A program made the position numbers and the translations under genes. Source: Bacteroidota bacterium (lineage in GTDB: Bacteria > Bacteroidota > Ignavibacteria > Palsa-1295). From it: a stretch of 8,595 bases of DNA. The first letter of the stretch is position 1. Each line of letters starts with the position of its first letter. The stretch lies in NCBI GenBank assembly GCA_025363505.1, contig JANYDV010000275.1:1-8595 (forward strand), in the 5' to 3' direction. The notes beneath the pieces were generated by a model. The model searched no databases. It was not told the DNA's origin and worked only from the letters and a program-made list of their open reading frames with translations. Shown here piece by piece: positions 1-6,702 of the stretch.

Positions 1-72
1 CCTGTTTCCGGCAATGCGCCCGGAGAAGGGGTGAACCATTGCCGAGTCGTATAGTGTTTCTAATGATGACAA
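1..72. other. unassigned left edge before the toxin-antitoxin module
   Basis: The first ~50 bases are about 60% G+C, in contrast to the AT-rich module that follows. On the plus strand, frame 1 is open from the window edge to a TAG at 52-54 (17 residues, ending GVNHCRVV). This could be the tail of a gene lying mostly outside the window, but it is too short to recognise. The minus strand is also open here. No promoter for the downstream antitoxin gene could be picked out with confidence. Confidence 0.2.
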
Positions 73-582
73 TTGTCTAAAATAATACGACAAATGGCAC
101 AAGCGATAAAACAACCTAACATCCATTCTAATAAAAATCGCGGTAATACTATTCAGCATACTTCGGCAACGCGTGTAGTGTCTTTATCCAAGAGCTACCC
201 TAATAGCGTGACATTCTATCAACAAATTGCTATGGCAAGAAAGGGTGTTCCTTCGAATCGTTTGAATAGTATTGTGAAACGAACTGGTTTAAGTCTCGGG
301 GATTGGTCAAGATATATCCATCTTTCTGAACGAACAATTCAAAGACATGTTAAAAAGAAAGTAGCGTTTAGAATGCCTCAAGCTGAAAGGATAATTGAAA
401 TAGAAGCACTTGTTAAACTTGGGGACAAAGTTTTTGGAGATCATACAAAATTTATCCAATGGTTGAAAAGTTCAAATGTCGCATTTGGCGGCAAGGTACC
501 TTCCAGTTTTCTAGATACTTCAGCAGGAATACATATAGTCTCATCTGAATTACATAGAATGGAGCACGGTATTTTTGCATGA
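73..582 (+). CDS. Xre/MbcA/ParS-family antitoxin (DUF2384), partner of RES toxin
   Basis: This is the antitoxin of a type II RES/Xre toxin-antitoxin pair; in this family it binds and blocks the downstream RES toxin and usually represses its own promoter. The N-terminal ~45 residues are basic and poorly conserved. Residues ~58-93 form the Xre-like helix-turn-helix, with the family pattern GVP..RLNSIVKRTGLS followed by LSERTIQRH. Residues ~105-169 match the DUF2384 toxin-binding region: AERIIEIEALV, then VFGD, W at 130, N-x-A-x-GG near 135-140, P-x-x-x-LDT-x-AG near 143-152, and a terminal EHGIFA. The start at 73 is a TTG; an ATG at 94 would remove seven residues, and neither has a visible Shine-Dalgarno. 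Its stop overlaps the toxin start (ATGA, 579-582), implying translational coupling. The segment is AT-rich (35-40% G+C in lines I counted), consistent with horizontal acquisition. Confidence 0.9.
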   Translation: MSKIIRQMAQAIKQPNIHSNKNRGNTIQHTSATRVVSLSKSYPNSVTFYQQIAMARKGVPSNRLNSIVKRTGLSLGDWSRYIHLSERTIQRHVKKKVAFRMPQAERIIEIEALVKLGDKVFGDHTKFIQWLKSSNVAFGGKVPSSFLDTSAGIHIVSSELHRMEHGIFA

Positions 583-1037
583 TCGTTTTCCGAATATGCA
601 AATGGGAGTTTCGAAAGGATCTTTCAGGGGAGGGGGCGAAACTGTATGGTGGAAGATGGAATTCAGTTGATATCCCAATGATTTACACTGCTGGGTCGAT
701 CTCTTTATGCGTATTGGAATTTCTTGTACATACCCAACCGGCTCATTTTCCTCGGGATCTTATATTGCTACATTTAAAAATTGATGAAAGTATTTTACCT
801 AAAAGATTGCTGATTCCAAAGTTACCAATTGAATGGCATAATTGCCCCTTTCCCCCTTCAACGCAAAAAATTGGGGATAAATTTATTCGGTCTAAAAATG
901 CTTTAGTCTTGAAAATTCCATCTGTAATTGTGCCTCAAGAGCACAACTATCTTATTAACCCGACTCATCCAGATGCAAAAAAAATTAGAATTGTGAAATC
1001 GGAGCCCCTTCAAATGGATTTGAGGTTGATTCCATGA
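579..1037 (+). CDS. RES-domain toxin of type II toxin-antitoxin system
   Basis: The 152-residue protein is essentially one RES domain, at the usual length for the family. RES toxins have an ADP-ribosyltransferase-like fold; characterised members either destroy NAD+ (MbcT-like) or ADP-ribosylate PRPP synthetase (ParT-like). Visible family signatures are the N-terminal FRICK (R5), the GGRWNS motif (residues 24-29) that gives the family part of its name, Y36 in IYTAGS, E47 in VLEF, a W86 region, and the C-terminal IPSVIVPQEHNYLINP stretch (113-128) containing S115. All conserved polar positions appear intact, so it is probably active. The ATG overlaps the antitoxin stop by four bases, the common antitoxin-first order. 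Which of the two chemistries it uses cannot be told from sequence alone. Confidence 0.92.
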   Translation: MIVFRICKWEFRKDLSGEGAKLYGGRWNSVDIPMIYTAGSISLCVLEFLVHTQPAHFPRDLILLHLKIDESILPKRLLIPKLPIEWHNCPFPPSTQKIGDKFIRSKNALVLKIPSVIVPQEHNYLINPTHPDAKKIRIVKSEPLQMDLRLIP

Positions 1038-1054
1038 TTTGTATAAACAATGTA

Positions 1055-1089
1055 TTTTGATACTTTCGTCTTTCTCTTTCGTAACTTTG
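1055..1089 (+). promoter_or_regulatory. putative Bacteroidota-type promoter for the 1095 gene
   Basis: TAACTTTG at 1082-1089 is an exact match to the Bacteroidota -7 consensus TAnnTTTG. A TTTTG at 1055-1059 could be the -33 element, with a 22-base spacer. The -7 element ends only five bases before the ATG at 1095, so transcription would begin at or next to the start codon and give a leaderless or nearly leaderless mRNA. It separates the housekeeping transcript from the toxin-antitoxin pair. Confidence 0.55.
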
Positions 1090-1094
1090 CATAA

Positions 1095-1529
1095 ATGCTA
1101 TTTCGTAAGAAAGTCATAGAGGCTGTTGCCGAGGTGCTTGAAGGCGTTGTGAATGCTTCGTCTTCGGTATTTGTGTTCGGGGCAGGGTCGAAGAAGAAGT
1201 CCGGCGAATTGCCGCTGGTTCAACTTATATTTGCCGAGCCGCGAGGCAAAACCCCGACGGTACAGATCAATTCGGCACTCGGAATAGTAGAGCTATCGGC
1301 AGTTGAAGAGGTACATATCTCTGAGGCGACACGCGAAGCCGCATTCATCGCCAAAGCCGGAGCAGGCAAGATTACGATTGTTACCGTCAGCTCGACCGGT
1401 GTGCTCCAAGTCTATAGTAATATCTCACGTTCTATTGCTTCACGCGAATTTGCCAAGCTGACAAGCGATGAGCTTCGTGCGGCGATAGCGCTCAAGGTCT
1501 TTACCGAAGGCGGAAAGAAGTTTGAGTAG
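1095..1529 (+). CDS. conserved-looking hypothetical protein, 144 aa
   Basis: I do not recognise this protein. It has the composition and codon use of the neighbouring housekeeping genes (a line inside it is 60% G+C), so it looks like a real chromosomal gene and not part of the AT-rich module upstream. Residues 1-20 form a likely amphipathic helix (KKVIEAVAEVLEGVV). Residues ~24-110 alternate hydrophobic and polar residues, suggesting a beta-rich core, with a Lys/Gly/Ser-rich loop near 31-37. Residues ~113-140 look helical and charged. There is no signal peptide, no membrane segment and no Cys/His cluster, so it is probably a soluble cytoplasmic protein. The ATG at 1095 follows a good -7 promoter match. 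The gene lies 31 bases before ybeY, which suggests co-transcription with it but does not establish a function. Confidence 0.75.
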   Translation: MLFRKKVIEAVAEVLEGVVNASSSVFVFGAGSKKKSGELPLVQLIFAEPRGKTPTVQINSALGIVELSAVEEVHISEATREAAFIAKAGAGKITIVTVSSTGVLQVYSNISRSIASREFAKLTSDELRAAIALKVFTEGGKKFE

Positions 1530-1560
1530 TATTGGTGTTCCTCGCCAATAATCAAGATCA

Positions 1561-2025
1561 ATGAAGTTTGCTTTTCATCTTTTTGCCACCGATGCTGTAA
1601 AAAAGCTTGAACCATCGTGGAAGAAACTTGAGCCAATGCTAAAATTTAGTGCAGAGCAAGTCTTAATTAAGGAGCTTGACCAGGTCAAAAAATGCACTCT
1701 TAATGTGATCCTCCAATCCGACGAAGAGCTTCGTGAGCTAAACATCAAAGCGCTTAATCACGATTATTATACCGATATTCTGACCTTTGAGATAGACCAA
1801 TCTGCCCATATGCTGAGTGCTGAATTATATATCAGTCTTGAGCGGGCACAAGAAAATGCCCTACGCTTTAAGTTGGTCAGTCGGAACGAACTGGCTCGTC
1901 TTGTCATTCACGGTATGTTGCATCTTGCGGGCTATAATGATAAGCTCGCCACAGAGAAGAAACGAATGCAACGCAGGGAGCGTTATTTTTTAACGTTACT
2001 AACAAAACAGCATCTTATCGAATAA
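1561..2025 (+). CDS. ybeY: endoribonuclease YbeY (rRNA maturation factor)
   Basis: YbeY is a zinc-dependent single-strand endoribonuclease involved in 16S rRNA 3'-end maturation and 70S ribosome quality control. The 154-residue length fits the family. Signatures in order: residues 60-76, ending in YYTDILTF, corresponding to the family's TD-V/I-L-S/T-F motif; AELYIS (87-92), the position of the usual GDI-x-I-S; and HGMLHLAGYNDK (117-128), the metal site. H117 and H121 are present, but the third ligand, normally His in GYDH, is replaced by Asp in GYND (D127). From memory this Asp-Lys version is usual in Bacteroidota YbeY, so I read it as lineage-specific and not as inactivation. It lies 31 bases after the 144-residue gene and 19 bases before the smg-like gene, probably in one operon. 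Confidence 0.93.
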   Translation: MKFAFHLFATDAVKKLEPSWKKLEPMLKFSAEQVLIKELDQVKKCTLNVILQSDEELRELNIKALNHDYYTDILTFEIDQSAHMLSAELYISLERAQENALRFKLVSRNELARLVIHGMLHLAGYNDKLATEKKRMQRRERYFLTLLTKQHLIE

Positions 2026-2044
2026 TTGATAAAACCTTTTCTGA

Positions 2045-2563
2045 ATGAAAACTGAGGGTGCGAATGCCAAAAACTCTGAAGGAGTTGGGCGTGTAATGGA
2101 GATCGTATTATATCTCGTTGGTGAGATGAGGCGCAATAAATTGCTGGCTGATATCGATCTCAGAAAATTGACCGCCAGAGGCTATAGCGAGAGCGAAGTC
2201 TCGACCGCGTTTACATGGCTGGTTGACAAGATTATGGTTACGGGTATGCAGGCTGAGCTCACGCCCGTTGCCGCACAAAAGTCTTTTGAGACTAAAGGAC
2301 GAGCCCCTTTTAGGGTTTATCATGAGCTTGAACTGGCTATCCTTGCCCCCGATGCACGTGGGTATTTGCTTCAGCTTCGCGAGCTTGGGCTGATGAAGGA
2401 TACAGAATTGGAATTATTGCTTGACCGGCTCTGGTTAGTCGGTGCGCAGAATGTTTCTTTGGTAGATGTCCGTGACTTAGCGGCATCAATGATCTTCGAT
2501 TTTAACGATTCTTCGAGAATGGGCAGCCGAATGATGCTGTCGCTTACCGATAGGGTGCAGTAG
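2045..2563 (+). CDS. smg: Smg/DUF494 family protein
   Basis: This is a 172-residue member of the Smg (DUF494) family, small cytoplasmic proteins of unresolved biochemical role. The family pattern is visible: MEIVLYLVGEM (18-28) corresponds to the usual start MFDVLMYL; residues 38-61 (the ADIDLRKLTARGYSESEV helix, then AFTWLVDK) match the D-x-x-L-T-x-x-G-F helical region; R90-V-Y-H-x-E matches R-I-Y-T-x-E; ARGYLLQL (104-111) matches C-R-G-F-L-L-F-L; and D141-V-R-D-L to F151 matches the C-terminal helix. The first 17 residues are extra relative to typical members, so the ATG at 2096 is a credible alternative start. smg is found beside dprA and topA-type genes in Proteobacteria; topA follows here too, supporting the assignment and hinting at a conserved but unexplained link. 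Confidence 0.85.
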   Translation: MKTEGANAKNSEGVGRVMEIVLYLVGEMRRNKLLADIDLRKLTARGYSESEVSTAFTWLVDKIMVTGMQAELTPVAAQKSFETKGRAPFRVYHELELAILAPDARGYLLQLRELGLMKDTELELLLDRLWLVGAQNVSLVDVRDLAASMIFDFNDSSRMGSRMMLSLTDRVQ

Positions 2564-2592
2564 ATCGTTCGTATATTTATACAGAGGAGCTT

Positions 2593-2624
2593 GCGCGAGC
2601 GCTTACGAATCGTAATGCTCGCGC
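2593..2624 (+). terminator. GC-rich stem-loop between smg and topA, possible terminator or topA leader hairpin
   Basis: GCGCGAGC (2593-2600) pairs perfectly with GCTCGCGC (2617-2624). Inside it, TTACG (2603-2607) pairs with CGTAA (2611-2615) around an AAT loop, with a small GC/T internal mismatch. The 13 base pairs make it very stable. The following bases are T-rich but interrupted (TTCGTATTTTAT), so it is an imperfect intrinsic terminator for the upstream operon. It ends 52 bases before the topA start and could instead act in the topA leader. Confidence 0.5.
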
Positions 2625-2676
2625 TTCGTATTTTATGGATGTTTCCCGTTCGGGAGACGAATTGTGTTATAATAGC

Positions 2677-5016
2677 ATGGCAAAATCATTAGTCATTGTT
2701 GAATCGCCTTCGAAGGCGAAGACCATCAATAAGTATTTAGGCTCCGGCTTTCAAGTCGAAGCCTCGGTTGGGCATATCAAAGATTTGCCGAAATCCAAAC
2801 TCGGTGTTGATGTCGATAACGCCTTCGAGCCGCAGTATGTCACCGTAAAAGGCAAGAAGGATATTCTTGACAAACTAAAGAAGCTTTCGGCTTCGGCAAA
2901 AGAAGTCTTTCTCGCGACCGATCCTGATCGCGAAGGCGAAGCCATCGCGTTTCATATCCTGACCGAGATAACCAAGAAAAACGAGAACCTCAAACCAAAG
3001 CGCGTACTTTTTACCGAGATTACAAAAGCCGGTATTCAAGAAGCGATGAAGCACCCGCGTGATGTCGATCGTTCTCTTTTCGAGGCACAACAAGCCCGAC
3101 GTGTAATGGACCGTATTATCGGTTATCAGGTATCACCGATTCTTTGGAAAGCTTTTGTTGGCGAGAAAAGCGAATCGTTATCAGCTGGTCGGGTGCAAAC
3201 GGTGGCTTTGCGATTGATCTGCGAGCGCGAAGCCGCGATTGATCGTTTCCAACCGATTGCTTATTGGAATCTTTGGGCTGATTTTACGACACCGACAACG
3301 GAATTCCCGATCACCGCCCGACTCATCTCTGTCGATGAGATTGAATTCAAAAATCCTGAAGGAAGTTTACAAGACCTTAGCGAAGAACTTCGTGCACGTT
3401 TTATTGGTGATGAAACAACAGCCAAAGGCTATGCCGCCGAAGTAGCTAAACGCGCATATCATATTGATTCGGTAGCAAAGCGTGAAGTACGTCGCAACTC
3501 ACCACCGCCGTTCATTACCAGTTCGCTTCAAACTGCTGCAAGCTCACGCTTACGTTTTAATCCCCGTAAGACGATGCGCCTTGCCCAAAAGCTCTATGAA
3601 GGTATTGAGCTTGAAGACGGACTAACCGGTTTGATTACCTATATGCGTACTGATTCGACCCGAATCTCCGATGAGGCACGTGCCAACGCAGTGAATTTTA
3701 TCAAAAGCAGTTATGGCGAGGAATATGTCGGTGCCGAGCGCAAACAGGCGAAGAGCAAAAACGCACAAGAAGCTCACGAAGCCATTCGACCAACCGATGT
3801 CAATCTGACACCAAAGAGCGTTAGGAAACATCTCGAAGCACAAGACAAAGATCTCGCAGCATTGTATGAGTTGATCTGGGAGCGCTTAGTAGCCAGCCAG
3901 ATGGCTCCGGCAGTGTTTGACCAGACCACCGTTGAGATCGAGTCAGATAAAGCACCGGGGAGTATATTCCGTTTTCGTGCATCAGGGTCGGTCCTGAAAT
4001 TTAGAGGCTATCTCCAGTTATTGGATGATAGCGAAGACAAAGAGAATGAGAAGACCACTGAAGATGATGAGAACCGTCGTCTTCCATCGGGGATCACTGA
4101 AAACCAATCAGCACAAATAGATATTCCGAATCTTCGATCGGCGCAAACAAAAGCACCACCAAGATTTTCGGAAAGTACGCTCGTCAAAGAACTTGAATCA
4201 CTCGGCATTGGACGACCATCAACCTACGCATCAATCGTAGGGACGATTCAAGAGCGATTGTATGTTGATTCGCTTGACCGCCGCCTTGCACCGACCGATC
4301 TTGGTAAGCGAGTCAATCATATCCTTATCAAGAGCTTTCCGGAAATATTCAACGTCGATTTTACTGCGAGAATGGAAACCGAGCTTGATACGATCGCGGC
4401 TAATGAGCGCACGTACAGCAGTGTAATGAGTGATTTCTATATACCATTCAAGGCAGTGCTGGATCAAGTCGAAGAGCGTCTGGTAGAAGAATTGCCGAAA
4501 CAAGTGTGCCCTGCATGCCAATCAACCAACACCGAACTTAAACAAGGTTGGTTCGGTATGTTTATCGAATGCGCAAATTGCGCCAAAAAAACGTCTATCA
4601 AATCCCTTAACAAACCGATCCCTGAAAAAACGGGAGAAGTTTGTCCGGATTGTCATGAAGGCGAATTGTTAATTCGAGCGAGCCGTTACGGAAAGTTTAT
4701 CGGCTGCAGTGCTTATCCAAAATGTAAATATACTCGTTCGGTGCCAAGCGGCATTAAGTGTCCGAAGTGTAACGAAGGCGACGTCGTCAAACGCAAAGGT
4801 GGCAAACGTAACAGTACATTCTACGGTTGTTCGCGCTACCCCGATTGTGATTTCTTGAGCAATGACGAAGTATTAAATCAGGCATGCCCATCGTGTGCAA
4901 ATCATTGGATGGTACGCAAAGCAAGCCGTAAGCTTGGTAAATATCTAAAATGTCCTAATTGTAAAAAAGATTTTACCGAAGAATTGATGGAGTTCACTGC
5001 CGAAGCCGAAGCATAA
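2677..5016 (+). CDS. topA: DNA topoisomerase I (type IA)
   Basis: TopA relaxes negative supercoils by transient single-strand cleavage through a 5'-phosphotyrosine. I place the start at the ATG at 2677, giving 779 residues beginning MAKSLVIVESPSKAKT, the canonical N-terminus; an in-frame ATG at 2635 would add 14 unconserved residues. The TOPRIM domain holds E9 and the acidic DPDREGE motif (D82, D84, E86). SAGRVQTVALRLI (~169-181) and the catalytic GLITYMRTDSTR with Y322 follow, then the LVKELESLGIGRPSTYA region (~502-518). The C-terminus carries four Cys4 zinc-ribbon modules: C611/C614/C632/C635, C656/C659/C677/C683, C695/C698/C718/C724 and C737/C740/C759/C762. An acidic, low-complexity insert lies at ~451-467 between conserved blocks. 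ispF begins seven bases after the stop, suggesting co-transcription. Confidence 0.97.
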   Translation: MAKSLVIVESPSKAKTINKYLGSGFQVEASVGHIKDLPKSKLGVDVDNAFEPQYVTVKGKKDILDKLKKLSASAKEVFLATDPDREGEAIAFHILTEITKKNENLKPKRVLFTEITKAGIQEAMKHPRDVDRSLFEAQQARRVMDRIIGYQVSPILWKAFVGEKSESLSAGRVQTVALRLICEREAAIDRFQPIAYWNLWADFTTPTTEFPITARLISVDEIEFKNPEGSLQDLSEELRARFIGDETTAKGYAAEVAKRAYHIDSVAKREVRRNSPPPFITSSLQTAASSRLRFNPRKTMRLAQKLYEGIELEDGLTGLITYMRTDSTRISDEARANAVNFIKSSYGEEYVGAERKQAKSKNAQEAHEAIRPTDVNLTPKSVRKHLEAQDKDLAALYELIWERLVASQMAPAVFDQTTVEIESDKAPGSIFRFRASGSVLKFRGYLQLLDDSEDKENEKTTEDDENRRLPSGITENQSAQIDIPNLRSAQTKAPPRFSESTLVKELESLGIGRPSTYASIVGTIQERLYVDSLDRRLAPTDLGKRVNHILIKSFPEIFNVDFTARMETELDTIAANERTYSSVMSDFYIPFKAVLDQVEERLVEELPKQVCPACQSTNTELKQGWFGMFIECANCAKKTSIKSLNKPIPEKTGEVCPDCHEGELLIRASRYGKFIGCSAYPKCKYTRSVPSGIKCPKCNEGDVVKRKGGKRNSTFYGCSRYPDCDFLSNDEVLNQACPSCANHWMVRKASRKLGKYLKCPNCKKDFTEELMEFTAEAEA

Positions 5017-5023
5017 TAATACG

Positions 5024-5497
5024 ATGATCGGCTTTGGTTACGATATTCATCGCCTCGCACCGAGTGAAAGCCTGATATTAGGCGGTGTGCTTTTCCCTGA
5101 TGCACTACTTGGTACTGTGGCACATTCTGATGGTGATGTATTGTTACATGCAATAATGGATGCACTCCTTGGTACGCTTGCTCTAGGAGATATTGGCAAA
5201 CACTTCTCCGACACCGATCCAAAATATAAGAATGCCAATAGTCTTGAGTTGCTTCGCGAAGTTGGTGCGATAATCGCTTCTCACGACGTAACGATTATTA
5301 ATATCGACTCCACAATAGTGCTCGAACGACCAAAACTTCGAGATCATATTGATGGAATGCGTGAAAATATTGCCAGTGTCTTAGGACTCAATATTGCCCA
5401 AGTATCGATCAAAGCAACCACCAGCGAGCGCATTGGTTTCGTTGGAAGAGAAGAGGGGGTCGCGGCATATGCTGTGGCACAGGTCGAGAAAAAATAA
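5024..5497 (+). CDS. ispF: 2-C-methyl-D-erythritol 2,4-cyclodiphosphate synthase
   Basis: IspF converts CDP-ME 2-phosphate to the cyclic diphosphate MEcPP, releasing CMP, in the non-mevalonate (MEP) isoprenoid pathway; the family enzyme is a homotrimer. The 157-residue length is typical. The zinc site is complete: D7 and H9 in GYDIHRL and H42 in LLHAIMDALLG. Other hallmarks are HSDGD (34-38), GDIGKHFSDTDPKYK (55-69) and the C-terminal TTSERIGFVGREEG motif, which contributes to the CDP/diphosphate site. It follows topA by seven bases and has no separate promoter that I can identify. It converges with the exporter gene on the other strand, with 11 bases between the two stop codons. No other MEP-pathway gene is in the window. 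Confidence 0.97.
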   Translation: MIGFGYDIHRLAPSESLILGGVLFPDALLGTVAHSDGDVLLHAIMDALLGTLALGDIGKHFSDTDPKYKNANSLELLREVGAIIASHDVTIINIDSTIVLERPKLRDHIDGMRENIASVLGLNIAQVSIKATTSERIGFVGREEGVAAYAVAQVEKK

Positions 5498-5508
5498 CGT
5501 GCGGATAT

Positions 5509-6702
5509 TTAATCAATAATCAATTCCGGTTCGAGCGTCTTAAAGTTTTTTTGTACTCTAAAAGCAAGCCAGAGCCCTATTGCCGCCATCGCTGCTCCTG
5601 CCCATCCAATAAAATCGGGATGGATCGAGCCGATAATCCACCCGCCGAGGATCGGTCCAAGGATGCGTGTAAAACTTTCGATACTTGTCGAAACGCCGAT
5701 GACTCCGCCTTTTTTGTCCGGCGGTGCTATTTGCGATACCAAGCTTGAAAGAACAACCCTCGTCACGCCGGTACCAAATGAGAAAAATACCGCGACTACA
5801 GCAAGCTCAACCCATGAACGTGCAAGTGCGATGCCGATAAATCCGATAATCATACCCATCAAACCAAATTTTAATAACGAGGACTCTCCATATTTTTTTA
5901 CTAACGGACGAATAACACCACCCTGCCAAATAATGCCCAGAAATCCAATATAGGCAAGGAAGTATCCCACTTCGCGTTCACTAAATTTTAGTTCGATATG
6001 CGCAAAGAGCGAGAACATCGAAACATATAATGAGAATGGTAATGCAAAAAAGAAAAAGATCAACAGCATAGTGCGAAGATCACGAATCCTAAAGTAATTG
6101 ATAGCTTCTTTATAAAGCCCAAGACCACGTTTCGTTTCTGCGACGCGATGGACGGTTGGTTCTTTGAGATAGACAATTGAAAGAATAATACTCAAGAGTG
6201 ACAATGATGCTGCTGCAATAGCCGGAGCCGGTGCTCCCCATCGTGCATAAAGCTCGCCACCAAGAAGTGGTCCGAAAAGGAACCCCATGCCGAAAGCTAC
6301 TCCAATCAATCCCATTGCGCTTGCCCGATCTTTCGGTTCGGTAACGTCAGCGACGTATGCCGAGGCGATGGTGATATTTCCGCCACTAATGCCATCAACA
6401 AACCGAGAGAGTATAATACCCCATACAGAAGTTGCCATACCCAGGAGAATAAACCCAACCATCGAACCGATCTGTGAGTATATTAGCACGGGACGACGTC
6501 CATAACGATCGGAGAGCGACCCAAGCAACGGTGCCGCGACAAACTGACAGACTGAATAGACCGAGGTCAGCAGCCCAATCATTTCCGGGCTCAAATTAAA
6601 TTGCAATGCATAAAACGGTAACAACGGCAGGATGATTGAAAAGCCCAGCAGATCAACCAAGACCACTATAAATATCGGTATGAGCGCTTTATTCTTAAAC
6701 AT
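5509..6702 (-). CDS. MFS transporter, TetA-like DHA1 drug:H+ antiporter family
   Basis: This 397-residue inner-membrane protein has the hydrophobicity of a 12-helix major facilitator. Motifs of the DHA1 drug-antiporter branch are clear: the first-helix pattern VDLLGFSIILPLLP (16-29); motif A GSLSDRYGRR (61-70) between helices 2 and 3; the motif B region LSRFVDGISGG with R100; the AYVADVTEPKDRASAMG segment (115-131), typical of TetA-like proteins; and motif C ending GFLFGPLLGG (140-149). A central cytoplasmic loop (~180-205) joins the two halves. TetA-like proteins are widespread as chromosomal exporters, and I see nothing that fixes the substrate, so tetracycline resistance should not be assumed. 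The ATG at 6702 has only a weak GGGA upstream. It follows rnhB after a 119-base gap and may have its own promoter there. Confidence 0.92.
   Translation of the reverse strand: MFKNKALIPIFIVVLVDLLGFSIILPLLPFYALQFNLSPEMIGLLTSVYSVCQFVAAPLLGSLSDRYGRRPVLIYSQIGSMVGFILLGMATSVWGIILSRFVDGISGGNITIASAYVADVTEPKDRASAMGLIGVAFGMGFLFGPLLGGELYARWGAPAPAIAAASLSLLSIILSIVYLKEPTVHRVAETKRGLGLYKEAINYFRIRDLRTMLLIFFFFALPFSLYVSMFSLFAHIELKFSEREVGYFLAYIGFLGIIWQGGVIRPLVKKYGESSLLKFGLMGMIIGFIGIALARSWVELAVVAVFFSFGTGVTRVVLSSLVSQIAPPDKKGGVIGVSTSIESFTRILGPILGGWIIGSIHPDFIGWAGAAMAAIGLWLAFRVQKNFKTLEPELIID

Noticed and set aside
1064..1082. TTTCGT repeat (1064-1069 and 1077-1082) as an operator or insertion-site duplication.
   Set aside because: Six bases in a pyrimidine-rich stretch is within chance, and there is no matching copy at the left end of the toxin-antitoxin module.
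2015..2032. TTATC...GATAA inverted repeat at the end of ybeY as a terminator.
   Set aside because: Only five A/T-rich base pairs, partly inside the coding region and followed by a broken T-run (CCTTTTC). Too weak, and smg begins 19 bases after ybeY.
2665..2673. Extended -10-like TGTTATAAT immediately before the topA ATG at 2677.
   Set aside because: It ends three bases before the ATG, so a normal start point seven bases downstream would fall inside the start codon or after it. There is no -35-like sequence at the right spacing, and the organism seems to use TAnnTTTG. Probably coincidence.
2635..2676. The 14-residue N-terminal extension of TopA from the ATG at 2635.
   Set aside because: TopA proteins start at M-(A/S)-K-x-L-V-I-V-E-S-P; the extra residues are unconserved and the first ATG sits right after the hairpin.
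5509..6702. Calling the MFS gene a tetracycline-resistance determinant.
   Set aside because: The TetA-like motifs define a broad drug-antiporter branch with many unrelated substrates. There is no TetR gene or mobile element next to it.
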